A stretch of 50,803 nt of DNA from an uncultured Eubacteriales bacterium. GTDB taxonomy: Bacteria; Bacillota; Clostridia; Oscillospirales; Oscillospiraceae. Below, one piece after another: positions 35,410-42,723 of the stretch (position 1 is the stretch's first letter; each line of letters opens with the position of its first letter). The notes under the pieces were generated by a model. That model saw only the letters and a program-made list of their open reading frames with translations. It was not told where the DNA came from and did not search any database. The translations under genes and the position numbers were made by a program. Where the stretch lies: NCBI GenBank assembly GCA_900549485.1, contig UROG01000013.1:1-50803 (forward strand), read 5' to 3'.

Positions 35410-36102
35410 ATGAAAAGCAAATTGATAGCGGTTTTATTTGTTATTGTTTTTGTCCTTCTTATCGCGGTCGTGTTCTCGCTGCTCAACGACGGCACATCGA
35501 CCGACGACATCGGCAGCTTCCGTATCAAGTCTACCGAAACCGACGGCGGATTGGTAAACAACATAGAAACGCCAGCTCCGACTCCCGCGCCGGAAGTCAC
35601 ATGGCTTCCCAATCCCACTGAGGAGCCTGTTCCCGTCACTCCCGAGCCTACGCCGGCTCCCACGCCCGTACCCACGCCCACTCCCCAGCCGGTGAACACC
35701 GTGCTTGGCAGCGGCACGTTTGAATCCAACTCCGGCACGTGGCTCAACATGACCGCCGACTGGACCGCCACCACCGTGAGCGACACGCAGGTCGACATCA
35801 CCTTCAAGATAAACGCGAAATCCTACGCGCTGGATTATACCGGCTTCCCCTCCGCGATACACATCTCCGTGGGTGAGCAGTATGAAAGCTGCGCGGCGAA
35901 CAACATAAGCTACAGCGACAATACGCTTGCTCTTAATGAGCTGGCGTCATACACGATGTCTGTTTCCCTGCCTGCGGGCAGCTCAAACACCTACAACGTG
36001 CAGGTCGTATGGGACTTCAACGGCGTCTACGGCAGTCCGGCAATGGGACCGGTGCAGATAACCTCCCTTGAGTGCGGCGGCGTTATAACACTGGCAAGAT
36101 AA
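35410..36102 (+). CDS. membrane-anchored protein with Pro/Thr linker and beta-rich outer domain
   Basis: 230 residues from the ATG at 35,410. An N-terminal helix (KLIAVLFVIVFVLLIAVVF) anchors it without a cleavage site. Residues about 53-95 form a spacer of PTP/PAP repeats, which would cross the cell wall. The outer domain (about 97-230) alternates strands (GTWLNMTADWTATTVSDTQ, YNVQVVWDFNGVYG) and resembles an Ig-like or carbohydrate-binding sandwich; I could not name the family. A terminator follows. Probably wall-associated; function unknown. Confidence 0.75.
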   Translation: MKSKLIAVLFVIVFVLLIAVVFSLLNDGTSTDDIGSFRIKSTETDGGLVNNIETPAPTPAPEVTWLPNPTEEPVPVTPEPTPAPTPVPTPTPQPVNTVLGSGTFESNSGTWLNMTADWTATTVSDTQVDITFKINAKSYALDYTGFPSAIHISVGEQYESCAANNISYSDNTLALNELASYTMSVSLPAGSSNTYNVQVVWDFNGVYGSPAMGPVQITSLECGGVITLAR

Positions 36103-36160
36103 TTTATTCCCTTTGAAACGGCTTTTGTAAATATAAGCATGCCGTGCAATTCGATAGTCT

Positions 36161-36192
36161 AAAAAATCTCCCCCTCAGGGGGAGATTTTTTG
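36161..36192 (+). terminator. strong Rho-independent terminator
   Basis: 14-bp stem AAAAAATCTCCCCC/GGGGGAGATTTTTT with a 3-nt TCA loop. Confidence 0.92.
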
Positions 36193-36210
36193 TCGGCTTT
36201 TAACGTCCGG

Positions 36211-36291
36211 CTTGTCAAAGAATCTCATTGAGGTTTTTTGACAAAAAAGGCTGCACTGCGCTCTGTGCCTCGGTTGTTCGCCGCAGCCGGG
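36211..36291 (+). repeat. dispersed TGTCAAA element, copy 7 (type B, truncated)
   Basis: CTTGTCAAAGAATCTC...GAGGTTTTTTGACA hairpin followed by the type B segment (GGCTGCACTGCGCTC, CGGTTGTTCGCCGCAG). The match to the other copies ends near 36,290, exactly where a broken TetR reading begins on the opposite strand. Confidence 0.7.
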
Positions 36292-36478
36292 GATCTATCT
36301 GCGGAGCGGGCGTACCCAGCTTTTCCAGCACAAGATAATACCGGTGGGTGGCATTGACCTCCAGTTGGACAAGCTCCTCCTTCATGGAGCTGTAACGCGT
36401 CCCCTCCGAGCAAAGAAGAAGCAGATGAAACGCTTCCCTATGCCAGCCGCATAGATCAATGCTCTCATGACATCTCTT
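36291..36478 (-). pseudogene. 3' remnant of a TetR-family regulator
   Basis: On the minus strand an open reading without its own start gives CHESIDLCGWHREAFHLLL, CSEGTRYSSMKEELVQLEV and THRYYLVLEKLG. This is the character of the ligand-binding C-terminal half of TetR-type regulators (AF-LLL-CSEGT-Y pattern). The DNA-binding half is missing, and the reading runs straight into the repeat element. It lies immediately after the ZIP transporter stop codon on the same strand. It is a truncated gene, not an active regulator. Confidence 0.6.
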
Positions 36479-36481
36479 TTT

Positions 36482-37258
36482 TTACCCCAAAGCCACGTCC
36501 AGCACCATCATGACGCTGAATCCCACTGCAAAGAACACCGTGCCAATATTGGAGTGCCGCCCCTGCGACATTTCCGGGATCAGCTCCTCTACGACCACAT
36601 AGAGCATAGCGCCTGCGGCAAAGCTCAAAAGATAGGGCAGAGCCGGTATCACGAGCTGTGCGGCAAGGATGGTCAGCGCCGCGCCGATTGGTTCTACAAC
36701 GCCGGAAAGCACACCGCCAAGAAGCGCTCTCTCTTTGCTTTCCCCCTCTGCACGGAGCGGCATGGAGATGATCGCGCCCTCCGGAAAATTCTGAATGGCG
36801 ATTCCAAGAGACAGCGCAAGTGCGCTTGCCGCCGTGATCTGCGCGTTTCCGGCAAGAAAACCGGCATACATCACGCCGACTGCCATCCCCTCCGGAATAT
36901 TATGTAAGGTCACCGCCAGCACCATCATTGTGCTGCGCCCGAGCTTGCTTTTCGGTCCCTCGGCTTGGTCGCTGCCCACGTGAAAATGTGGAATCATATG
37001 ATCAAGCAGGAGCAGAAACAGCACGCCGATCCAGAACCCGATAAAGGCGGGGAGGAAGGACAGCTTGCCCATATTCTCCGACTGCTCAATGGCAGGGATC
37101 AGCAGGCTCCATATGGACGCCGCCGCCATTACACCGGCGGCAAAGCCGGCAAGTGAACGCTGTACCAGATCTCTCAGCGTCTTTTTCATAAAGAACACGC
37201 AGGATGCGCCCAGCGTTGTGCCGAAAAATGGAATCAATAGTCCCAGAAAAACATTCAT
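36482..37258 (-). CDS. ZIP-family divalent metal transporter (ZupT-like)
   Basis: 258 residues, eight predicted membrane helices. The ZIP signature is visible twice: HNIPEGMAVGVMYAG in helix 4 (near residue 118) and QNFPEGAIISMPL in helix 5 (near 154), which together form the binuclear metal site. The loop between helices 3 and 4 has a histidine-containing stretch (DHMIPHFHVGSD) that can bind metal. Imports zinc, iron or related ions. The gene is flanked on both sides by broken regulator genes and a repeat element, so it probably arrived by transfer or survived a local rearrangement. Confidence 0.92.
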   Translation of the reverse strand: MNVFLGLLIPFFGTTLGASCVFFMKKTLRDLVQRSLAGFAAGVMAAASIWSLLIPAIEQSENMGKLSFLPAFIGFWIGVLFLLLLDHMIPHFHVGSDQAEGPKSKLGRSTMMVLAVTLHNIPEGMAVGVMYAGFLAGNAQITAASALALSLGIAIQNFPEGAIISMPLRAEGESKERALLGGVLSGVVEPIGAALTILAAQLVIPALPYLLSFAAGAMLYVVVEELIPEMSQGRHSNIGTVFFAVGFSVMMVLDVALG

Positions 37259-37273
37259 GACCGAAGCCGTCCT

Positions 37274-37470
37274 TTAGTCTTTTAATATCTTCACAATCTT
37301 TGCAAAGCCCCCCTTTGTCTCCTTGAAGACCGGCAGCATACTGCGCTCTTTCTGAACAGCTCCGCAAAGCGGCTGGAGGTGGAACAGCCGAACACCCGGG
37401 CAATCTCTCCCGTGGTGAAAAATGCAGCGGTCAGCCAAATCAAAGCATAAACCGCTGCATTTGCCTGTGA
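37274..37470 (-). pseudogene. frameshifted small winged-helix regulator remnant
   Basis: In one minus-strand frame the sequence reads AFFTTGEIARVFGCSTSSRF AELFR, a helix-turn-helix-like segment; in another, slightly later, MLPVFKETKGGFAKIVKILK followed by a stop. Joined, they look like one winged-helix protein with a frameshift between. It ends 16 nt upstream of the ZIP gene on the same strand, as a former regulator of it would. Confidence 0.45.
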
Positions 37471-37686
37471 CTTTCTGTATGGCCGCTTTCAGTTAGCAGC
37501 CTCTAACTGAATTGTATCAAAAAGCAGACGGAAAGTCAATCTGTCTGCTTATCACAAAGGAGAACATTTTGTACATCAGTGCTCTGCCCCAACTATTGAC
37601 GCAGAGCGTGAAAACATGGCGTTCCGCCCATCTGCCATATTTTGGGGACAGTGACGGCGTTGTGCGCCCCCGGCGCGGAAAATTTA
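37471..37686. other. non-coding gap between ZIP remnants and peptide cluster
   Basis: Contains a 7-nt inverted TTAGCAGCCTCTAA-like word near 37,495 and scattered coding-like scraps (a 65-codon plus-strand reading at 37,512) without a usable ribosome site. Nothing assignable. Confidence 0.4.
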
Positions 37687-37715
37687 TTGCGTTGGGAAAA
37701 AGCAGATGATATAAT
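37687..37715 (+). promoter_or_regulatory. predicted promoter of the peptide-modification cluster
   Basis: TTGCGT (37,687-37,692), 17-nt spacer, perfect TATAAT (37,710-37,715). It leaves a leader of about 120 nt before the first gene. Confidence 0.65.
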
Positions 37716-37844
37716 TAATTAATTTAACATCCGGTTGATGTAACTATTGGCTTGCTCCGGCGTATAAATTATCAGGCAGCAGCCTGAGCCTGCAATATAT
37801 ACCGCCGAAATGAAAATTTTTCCGTACCGGAAAGGATGTGCCGC

Positions 37845-38858
37845 ATGGGAAACGACCCGTTTAAAAACCTGAGCATTATGCGTGACTGCGCGTCCCCAGC
37901 AATGGTTGCGTTCGATCTGACGTCGAATTGCAATCTCAAGTGTGTCCACTGCTTCAACGACAGCGGCACGGATGCGCCGAACACAGACCTTACCCCCGCG
38001 CAGAAGCTTGATATCGCACGGCAGATAGCTGCGCTGCATCCGCTCAACGTGTGCTTATGCGGCGGGGAAACGCTATGCTGCCCGAACCTGTTTGAAATTA
38101 TCGGCATCCTTGCGCCCGACGTCGGCAAAATCAGTATGGTGTCTAACGGCTATCTCATGACGGAGGATATGGCAAAGCGCCTTGTTGACAGCAGGGTCAG
38201 CCTCATACAGATCAGCGTTGACGGCGCTTATGCATGGCAGCATGACAGCTTCCGCGGCGTTCCCGGCTCTTTCGAGCGGGCGACGGCGGCGCTTGATAAC
38301 ATCCGCAAGGCAGGCGTGCAGAGGATGGACGTCTCTCTTGTCCCGAATAAGCTGAATTTCAATACGCTGGATGAATATTTCAGCCTGTGCTGCGGCAAGG
38401 GCGTTCACGAGATACGCATGATGCCGTTCCTGCCGTCAGGCCGCGGGAGAAGCGTCGGACGCAACCTGATGCTGTCCGAGAGCGAGTATTTTCACCTGTG
38501 CAGGGACATTGAGCGCCTGAGCGCCGAATACAGCGGGCGGCTTGAAGTGCAGTGGGGCGATCCGATAGACCATATGCGCAGAATGCCGCTGAACGCGAAG
38601 AACGGCCTTCATACATATGTTATGGAGATCAAGACGGACGGCAATCTTGTGCTGAGTACGTATCTGCCGGTCGTTGTAGGCAACTGCACAAAGCATACCC
38701 TGCGCGAGTATTGGGACGGCGGTATGCACCGTATGTGGGGTATGGAGAAATACTCACAGTATACGGATAAGATACGCAATATTTATGACCTTGATGACTT
38801 TGAGCCAAAGCCCTATTCAGGTGAGCTGATAGTAAAAGACATATTGGAGGCCGAATAA
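37845..38858 (+). CDS. radical SAM peptide-modifying enzyme A
   Basis: 337 residues from the ATG at 37,845; AAAGGA lies 8 nt upstream, while the in-frame ATG at 37,836 overlaps it. The radical SAM cluster motif is C29-x3-C33-x2-C36 (SNCNLKCVHCFND). The SAM-binding GGE motif sits in an unusual setting, CLCGGETLCCP, shared with enzyme B. The later ISVDGAYAWQHDSFRGVPGS is typical of peptide-modifying members of the SPASM/twitch group, but the C-terminus (GNCTKHTLREYW) lacks the cysteines of a SPASM domain, so no auxiliary clusters are expected there. It heads the cluster, one base before its helper gene. Likely modifies one of the precursor peptides; epimerisation is my leading guess. Confidence 0.88.
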   Translation: MGNDPFKNLSIMRDCASPAMVAFDLTSNCNLKCVHCFNDSGTDAPNTDLTPAQKLDIARQIAALHPLNVCLCGGETLCCPNLFEIIGILAPDVGKISMVSNGYLMTEDMAKRLVDSRVSLIQISVDGAYAWQHDSFRGVPGSFERATAALDNIRKAGVQRMDVSLVPNKLNFNTLDEYFSLCCGKGVHEIRMMPFLPSGRGRSVGRNLMLSESEYFHLCRDIERLSAEYSGRLEVQWGDPIDHMRRMPLNAKNGLHTYVMEIKTDGNLVLSTYLPVVVGNCTKHTLREYWDGGMHRMWGMEKYSQYTDKIRNIYDLDDFEPKPYSGELIVKDILEAE

Positions 38859-39599
38859 ATGAAATACCGTATCAATTCAGAAAATTATACCGTCATAGGC
38901 CCCCATGCGGACACTCTGGCGCTTAAAACAACGGATACGCGCCGCGTTCTCTGTATTCCGTCGGGCGGCGCGGGAGTCCTTGACGCTCCCGACGTCTGGG
39001 TAAGCTTTGAGGAAAAGGACGGGGCGAAGCGCCGCGATATGCTAAACGCGCTGAAGGTGCTCGAGGCTTTCAACATTGCCGATGTGGAGCATGACAGTGC
39101 GCCGGATACCGACGGGTGCATCATCGCCGGCGAACGGCATTACAGAATTATCAGCGCGTTCTATAAAACCGCGGTCAGCAACCCGCGCACGGTACTCTAC
39201 ACCGTGTCGGACGGCTATCTCTCCGAAGACTCGATCAGGGCGCGGCAGTTCAACAACAAGGAATATAATTTCATCCGCAGCGACGCCGACGGCGTTTGCG
39301 CCGTACTCACGATCGGCGTTCCGGGGACGGAGCAGGTGGACAGCGCAGGGAGAATAAATAACGTCGCTTTCCGTGCGGGCGATGATGAAGATGCGTGCAG
39401 ATATTCGCTTGAAGCGCTTGTCCGCTTTGCCGCAGAGTGCTTCAAGGGCGATCTCAACAAGCTGAGATTCATCTATACCGATCCGGTGCAGGATTGGCTG
39501 CGCGGCTTTTTTGAGAATACCGGATTCAAGAAAACCTGTACGCTTGAGCGCGAGATAGCAAAGAGCATAGACGTCACGTTTTACGACAAGATGCTGTGA
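38859..39599 (+). CDS. helper A: peptide-binding-like plus GNAT-like protein
   Basis: 246 residues, paralogue of the protein at 42,720-43,487. The N-terminal part (1-75) sits where helper B has a PqqD-like fold but is more diverged. The C-terminal half (about 85-246) looks like a GNAT acyltransferase fold: strand segment AVLTIGVPG near 150, a long helix RYSLEALVRFAAECFK near 185, the strand KLRFIYTDP, and the GNAT-style end FFENTGFKKTCTLEREI. Residues for acetyl-CoA binding (R/Q-x-x-G-x-G/A) are not obvious, so it may bind peptide without catalysis. GGAGG precedes the start, which follows the previous stop directly. Probably partner of radical SAM A. Confidence 0.7.
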   Translation: MKYRINSENYTVIGPHADTLALKTTDTRRVLCIPSGGAGVLDAPDVWVSFEEKDGAKRRDMLNALKVLEAFNIADVEHDSAPDTDGCIIAGERHYRIISAFYKTAVSNPRTVLYTVSDGYLSEDSIRARQFNNKEYNFIRSDADGVCAVLTIGVPGTEQVDSAGRINNVAFRAGDDEDACRYSLEALVRFAAECFKGDLNKLRFIYTDPVQDWLRGFFENTGFKKTCTLEREIAKSIDVTFYDKML

Positions 39600-39608
39600 G
39601 GTGCGCTT

Positions 39609-41015
39609 ATGGTAAAGGCCGAGAAAAAATACACCGACGCGCTCAGACGCATAGTTGAGAAAACCGATTATGTGTTTACAATAAAGAATCTGCGCATGAC
39701 GGGGGATTTTGTAGACCCTTGGTATGACTTTGAATCCATGAAGCGTGCAATATCCAATTGTCCGAGCGAACACAAGACGGCGCTTCTGCTTCTGCACATG
39801 GGCGTTCCCGCGAACCGTGCAGCGCTTGAGGGCGAAATAGGTGTGCAGGAAACCGCGCTGATGATCGAAAGCGGCATCTGGCACGGGGACGGAGAGACGG
39901 TATGCACCAACAACTATGTGCTGCTGCTTTATCAGGGGCTGCTCCTGCTGACGGAGATCAACCCGTGGTACGAGACCTGCACGAACAGGAACACCGATGT
40001 GTACATAGGCTATGACAGTCTGCGCCTTGCGGAAAACATCGTATTTGACAGGGGCAGCACTGCGCTTGATCTGTGCAGCGGCACCGGTATTCAGGGGCTG
40101 CTTGCCGCAAAGAGCGCAAAGCGCGTTGTGTCGGTGGAGCTTAACGAAAAAGCGATCCCCGTCAACCGCTTCAACATTCTGCTCAACGGCATGGAAGACG
40201 TTATGGAGCTTCGCCGCGGCGATTTGTACAGTGTGCTTGAGGAAGGCGAAACCTTTGACTATATCTACGCAAACCCGCCCTTTATCCCGATGCTTGACGA
40301 TGTGGTATATCCCATCTGCGGCACCGGCGGTGAGGACGGTCTGCGTGTTCTCGGCGGAATAGTTGACGGTCTGCCAAAACGCCTTAACCCCGGCGGCAGA
40401 TGCATAATTTTCTGCGAATGTCTGGGTGACGAGAAAAAAATTTTCTTTGATAAACACGTTGAAAAGCTCGGCAAAGCGGCGGGATGGGATATCGTTCAGC
40501 TTCGTGCGGCGCGTCTGACGACGGAGCTTCAGATAAACAAGATATCGCAGCTCAACAGGCTTTTCAGCGACGATTATGACGACAAGGGCTTCCGCGCCGG
40601 AATGAAAAAGGTGTATGACAGGCTCGGCGCAAAGTTCTTATACAGCCTTGTATATAATATTTCTGCCTGCGGAAACGGCGGCGGAAATATAAAGGTGATC
40701 GATTTCTGTTCACCATGGACGCCGGATGACGGCGCCGCGGCCGCAGAAGGCATAGCCCTCGGCACGAACACCGCCAGTCTTGCCGTTATGCGCGGGGATA
40801 AGCAGATCGGCAGCGTCAATCTCGAAACGGCGGATGTCTTCCGCTCGCTTACGGAGGGCAGGACGGTCAGAGAAACCGCCCATGCGCTTTACCCCAAATA
40901 TAAGGGAAAGAAGCGGTATGAACGCTCCGGTCTGCCGGGCTTTGAGGAGCAGATACTTGCGGTATGCCTGATGCTTGAAAAAATGGGTGCGATAAACAGA
41001 AAAGGCAATAAATAA
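39609..41015 (+). CDS. SAM-dependent methyltransferase, NPPF type, with C-terminal PqqD-like region
   Basis: 468 residues. Residues 1-145 form a helical N-terminal region. The Rossmann methyltransferase core has motif I LDLCSGTGIQG (D154) and the substrate motif N222-P-P-F225 (YANPPFIPM). NPP(Y/F) enzymes methylate amide or amino nitrogens, as in the glutamine methyltransferase PrmC. The last 80 residues (SVNLETADVFRSLTEGRTVRETAHALY ... ILAVCLMLEKMGAI) resemble a PqqD/RRE winged helix that would bind a leader peptide. It stands 26 nt before the Asn-rich precursor, so N-methylation of Asn side chains is an attractive inference. GAGGTG is the ribosome site. Confidence 0.82.
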   Translation: MVKAEKKYTDALRRIVEKTDYVFTIKNLRMTGDFVDPWYDFESMKRAISNCPSEHKTALLLLHMGVPANRAALEGEIGVQETALMIESGIWHGDGETVCTNNYVLLLYQGLLLLTEINPWYETCTNRNTDVYIGYDSLRLAENIVFDRGSTALDLCSGTGIQGLLAAKSAKRVVSVELNEKAIPVNRFNILLNGMEDVMELRRGDLYSVLEEGETFDYIYANPPFIPMLDDVVYPICGTGGEDGLRVLGGIVDGLPKRLNPGGRCIIFCECLGDEKKIFFDKHVEKLGKAAGWDIVQLRAARLTTELQINKISQLNRLFSDDYDDKGFRAGMKKVYDRLGAKFLYSLVYNISACGNGGGNIKVIDFCSPWTPDDGAAAAEGIALGTNTASLAVMRGDKQIGSVNLETADVFRSLTEGRTVRETAHALYPKYKGKKRYERSGLPGFEEQILAVCLMLEKMGAINRKGNK

Positions 41016-41040
41016 AAAATTTTTCAGGGAGGGTAAAATA

Positions 41041-41352
41041 ATGAGTGAAAAAGGGAAAGAAAACACCAAGCTTCCGGAAGAGCTGACCGAAGAAGAAGCA
41101 GCGGAAGCCGCCGGCGGCTATGAAGACCCGTCTGTTCAGGGTCTCGGACCGGAAAACGAAACAAACGGAATATTCTTTGTTCCGGTGTTCGCCATGGCAA
41201 ATGCGAATTTCGCCATAAACATCAACGCAGCAGCCAACGCAAACGCGGCGCTCAACGCAAACGCCATAACAACCGCGAACGCAAATGTGCTTGCCAACGC
41301 GAATGCCGCCGCAAACGCAAACGCCTCTATCAACACAAATACCATATCCTGA
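41041..41352 (+). CDS. RiPP precursor 1 with NX5N hexad repeats
   Basis: 103 residues. The leader (1-26) is acidic and ends in LTEEEAAEAAGG, a double-glycine-type leader end; YEDP after it recurs as YEAP in precursor 2. From about residue 44 comes a hydrophobic cap (IFFVPVFAMA), then residues 54-103: eight units beginning N-x-N, at 54, 60, 66, 72, 80, 86, 92 and 98. Sixteen Asn residues, all at even positions, recur every six residues save one 2-residue insertion (TA) after unit 4. Residues 51-103 contain only A, N, I, F, L, M, T, V, S; no charge and no Cys. Asn and Ala codons vary freely among repeats, so the pattern is kept at protein level. The ribosome site GGGAGGG is the strongest in the cluster. 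Confidence 0.88.
   Translation: MSEKGKENTKLPEELTEEEAAEAAGGYEDPSVQGLGPENETNGIFFVPVFAMANANFAININAAANANAALNANAITTANANVLANANAAANANASINTNTIS
41200..41349 (+). repeat. DNA encoding eight N-x-N six-residue repeats
   Basis: Eighteen-base units with an AACGCAAACGC-like core. Synonymous differences (AAT/AAC, GCA/GCC/GCG) show that the repeat is not a recent DNA slippage product. Confidence 0.85.
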
Positions 41353-41397
41353 CGGCAAATGCAGCCGTAAACGAATATTTTAAAAGGAGAGTATACT

Positions 41398-41622
41398 ATG
41401 AGCGAGAAATTGAGCGACCTCAAAGTCGAAGAAGTAAGCGCGGGCTATGAAGCGCCCGAAGCGCAGACCGGAAACGAAAGCGGTCAGGGCATAGTAGTGA
41501 CCGAGGTTCTCCCCGGCACGATAGCGACCGTCTCACCGTCTCCCGTGACGGTTGCGATGCCAAGTCCCAACGTTGTCGCTATCTTAAATCCCGCGGTCAA
41601 CGTTGTTATCGAGGACAAATAA
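41398..41622 (+). CDS. RiPP precursor 2 (Val/Pro/Ser-rich core)
   Basis: 74 residues. The leader (1-20) reads LSDLKVEEVSAGYEAP, sharing LS/EE..(A)G-YE(A/D)P with precursor 1. The core (about 30-74) is rich in Val, Ile, Pro and Ser, with three loose units of 8-9 residues starting PSPVTVAM, PSPNVVAIL and NPAVNVVI. Two Asn are six apart (58, 64). There is no cysteine and no aromatic residue after Y17, which excludes thioether and aromatic crosslinks in the core. Strong AAAAGGAG upstream. It presumably enters the same or the paralogous modification pathway. Confidence 0.78.
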   Translation: MSEKLSDLKVEEVSAGYEAPEAQTGNESGQGIVVTEVLPGTIATVSPSPVTVAMPSPNVVAILNPAVNVVIEDK

Positions 41623-41640
41623 CGCGGAAATCAACACGGC

Positions 41641-41683
41641 TGCTTTCGGGAGACTGCGCTGTATGCCGGTTCTCCCGAAAGCA
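41641..41683 (+). terminator. stem-loop between precursors and radical SAM B
   Basis: Perfect 13-bp stem (41,641-41,653 with 41,671-41,683), 17-nt loop, no T-run. Placed where a partial terminator or 3' stabiliser would raise precursor mRNA above downstream enzyme mRNA. Confidence 0.6.
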
Positions 41684-41745
41684 TAATCCCATTTGCTTAT
41701 GCATTATTCCGGGCGATCATTCGCGTCGGGTCATGAGGACATATC

Positions 41746-42723
41746 ATGCAGGACACTAACAGAAACATCAGACTGCCGGAGTTTGTTTCGCTGGACGTCA
41801 CATACAGGTGCAATCTCAGGTGTGTTCACTGCTATAACAACAGCGGTGAGCGGGAGCTTTGCGAGCTTGGGCGTGATGAGCTTATCGGCACGGCCTGGCA
41901 GATAGTTGAGCTTCAGCCGTTCAACCTGTGCATATGCGGTGGTGAGCCGCTGTGCTGCCCATGGCTTGAGGATGTTCTTTCTATATTCAAGGGTCGGATA
42001 CCGCGCATAAACATGGTGACGAACGGTTACGCAATGACGGAGAAGCTTGCCGGAAAGCTCAGAGAATACGGCGTAAGCGCCGTTCAGATAAGCCTTGACG
42101 GGGCTTACGCGTGGCAGCATGACACGCTGCGCGGCGTTCCCGGCGCTTTTGAGCGTGCGCTCAACGCGCTGTCGCTGCTCAAAAATGCGGGCTTTTCACA
42201 GCTGTATACCTCGATACTGCCGACGGTGCTGAACACAGGCAGCCTTGAGGAATACATAAGGCTCTGCCTGTCGGTCGGCGTCAGCAGGGTGCGCAGTATG
42301 CCGTTTCTCGCCGCAGGACGCGGCAGCGGCGTCGGACGCGCACTGATGCTTGACGATGCAGGATATTTTTATTATAAGCGGGAGCTTGCACGGCTCAGGC
42401 GCTTATATGGGGAGCAGATCGTTATCGAGTGGGACGATCCGCTTGCCAATATCATCCTGCCGGAGCGCGGTATGCCGAAGAATATCAGTCTCTTTGCCGA
42501 CGGCTCTATCGCGGCAAGCGTCTATCTGCCAGTGACGCTGGGGAACACACGCCGCCATACGCTCAGCGAATATTGGTTCGGGGGCTATTGCGGCGCATGG
42601 AATGCTCCGCGCCTGAAGGAGTATATCTCACCGCTCACAAATCTTTCCGGCCTTGACGAACTTGCCCCGCCGCCGCATGGGGGCGGGCGCATTGAATTGG
42701 ACATATTGGAGGACAGACCATGA
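41746..42723 (+). CDS. radical SAM peptide-modifying enzyme B
   Basis: 325 residues, clear paralogue of enzyme A throughout. Cluster motif C22-x3-C26-x2-C29 (YRCNLRCVHCYNN); the same CICGGEPLCCP setting around the SAM-binding GGE; ISLDGAYAWQHDTLRGVPGAFERA; and MPFLAAGRGSGVGR. The C-terminus (GNTRRHTLSEYW) again lacks SPASM cysteines. One Cys-containing position, in LCLSVGVSRVR/LCCGKGVHEIR, is common to both enzymes and might donate a hydrogen atom as in known radical SAM epimerases (inference). GAGGA six nt upstream. The end overlaps helper B by 4 nt. Confidence 0.88.
   Translation: MQDTNRNIRLPEFVSLDVTYRCNLRCVHCYNNSGERELCELGRDELIGTAWQIVELQPFNLCICGGEPLCCPWLEDVLSIFKGRIPRINMVTNGYAMTEKLAGKLREYGVSAVQISLDGAYAWQHDTLRGVPGAFERALNALSLLKNAGFSQLYTSILPTVLNTGSLEEYIRLCLSVGVSRVRSMPFLAAGRGSGVGRALMLDDAGYFYYKRELARLRRLYGEQIVIEWDDPLANIILPERGMPKNISLFADGSIAASVYLPVTLGNTRRHTLSEYWFGGYCGAWNAPRLKEYISPLTNLSGLDELAPPPHGGGRIELDILEDRP

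Noticed and set aside
37512..37709. 65-codon plus-strand open reading before the peptide cluster
   Set aside because: No ribosome site, overlaps the cluster promoter region, and no domain; probably scrap from a decayed gene.
39042..40457. 471-codon minus-strand open reading across helper A and the methyltransferase
   Set aside because: Runs antisense over two genes with clear motifs and ribosome sites; its composition is that of a reverse-frame shadow.
41200..41349. Possible CRISPR or simple DNA tandem array
   Set aside because: Units are 18 bp without spacers, in frame, with synonymous variation; it is protein-level repetition in a precursor.
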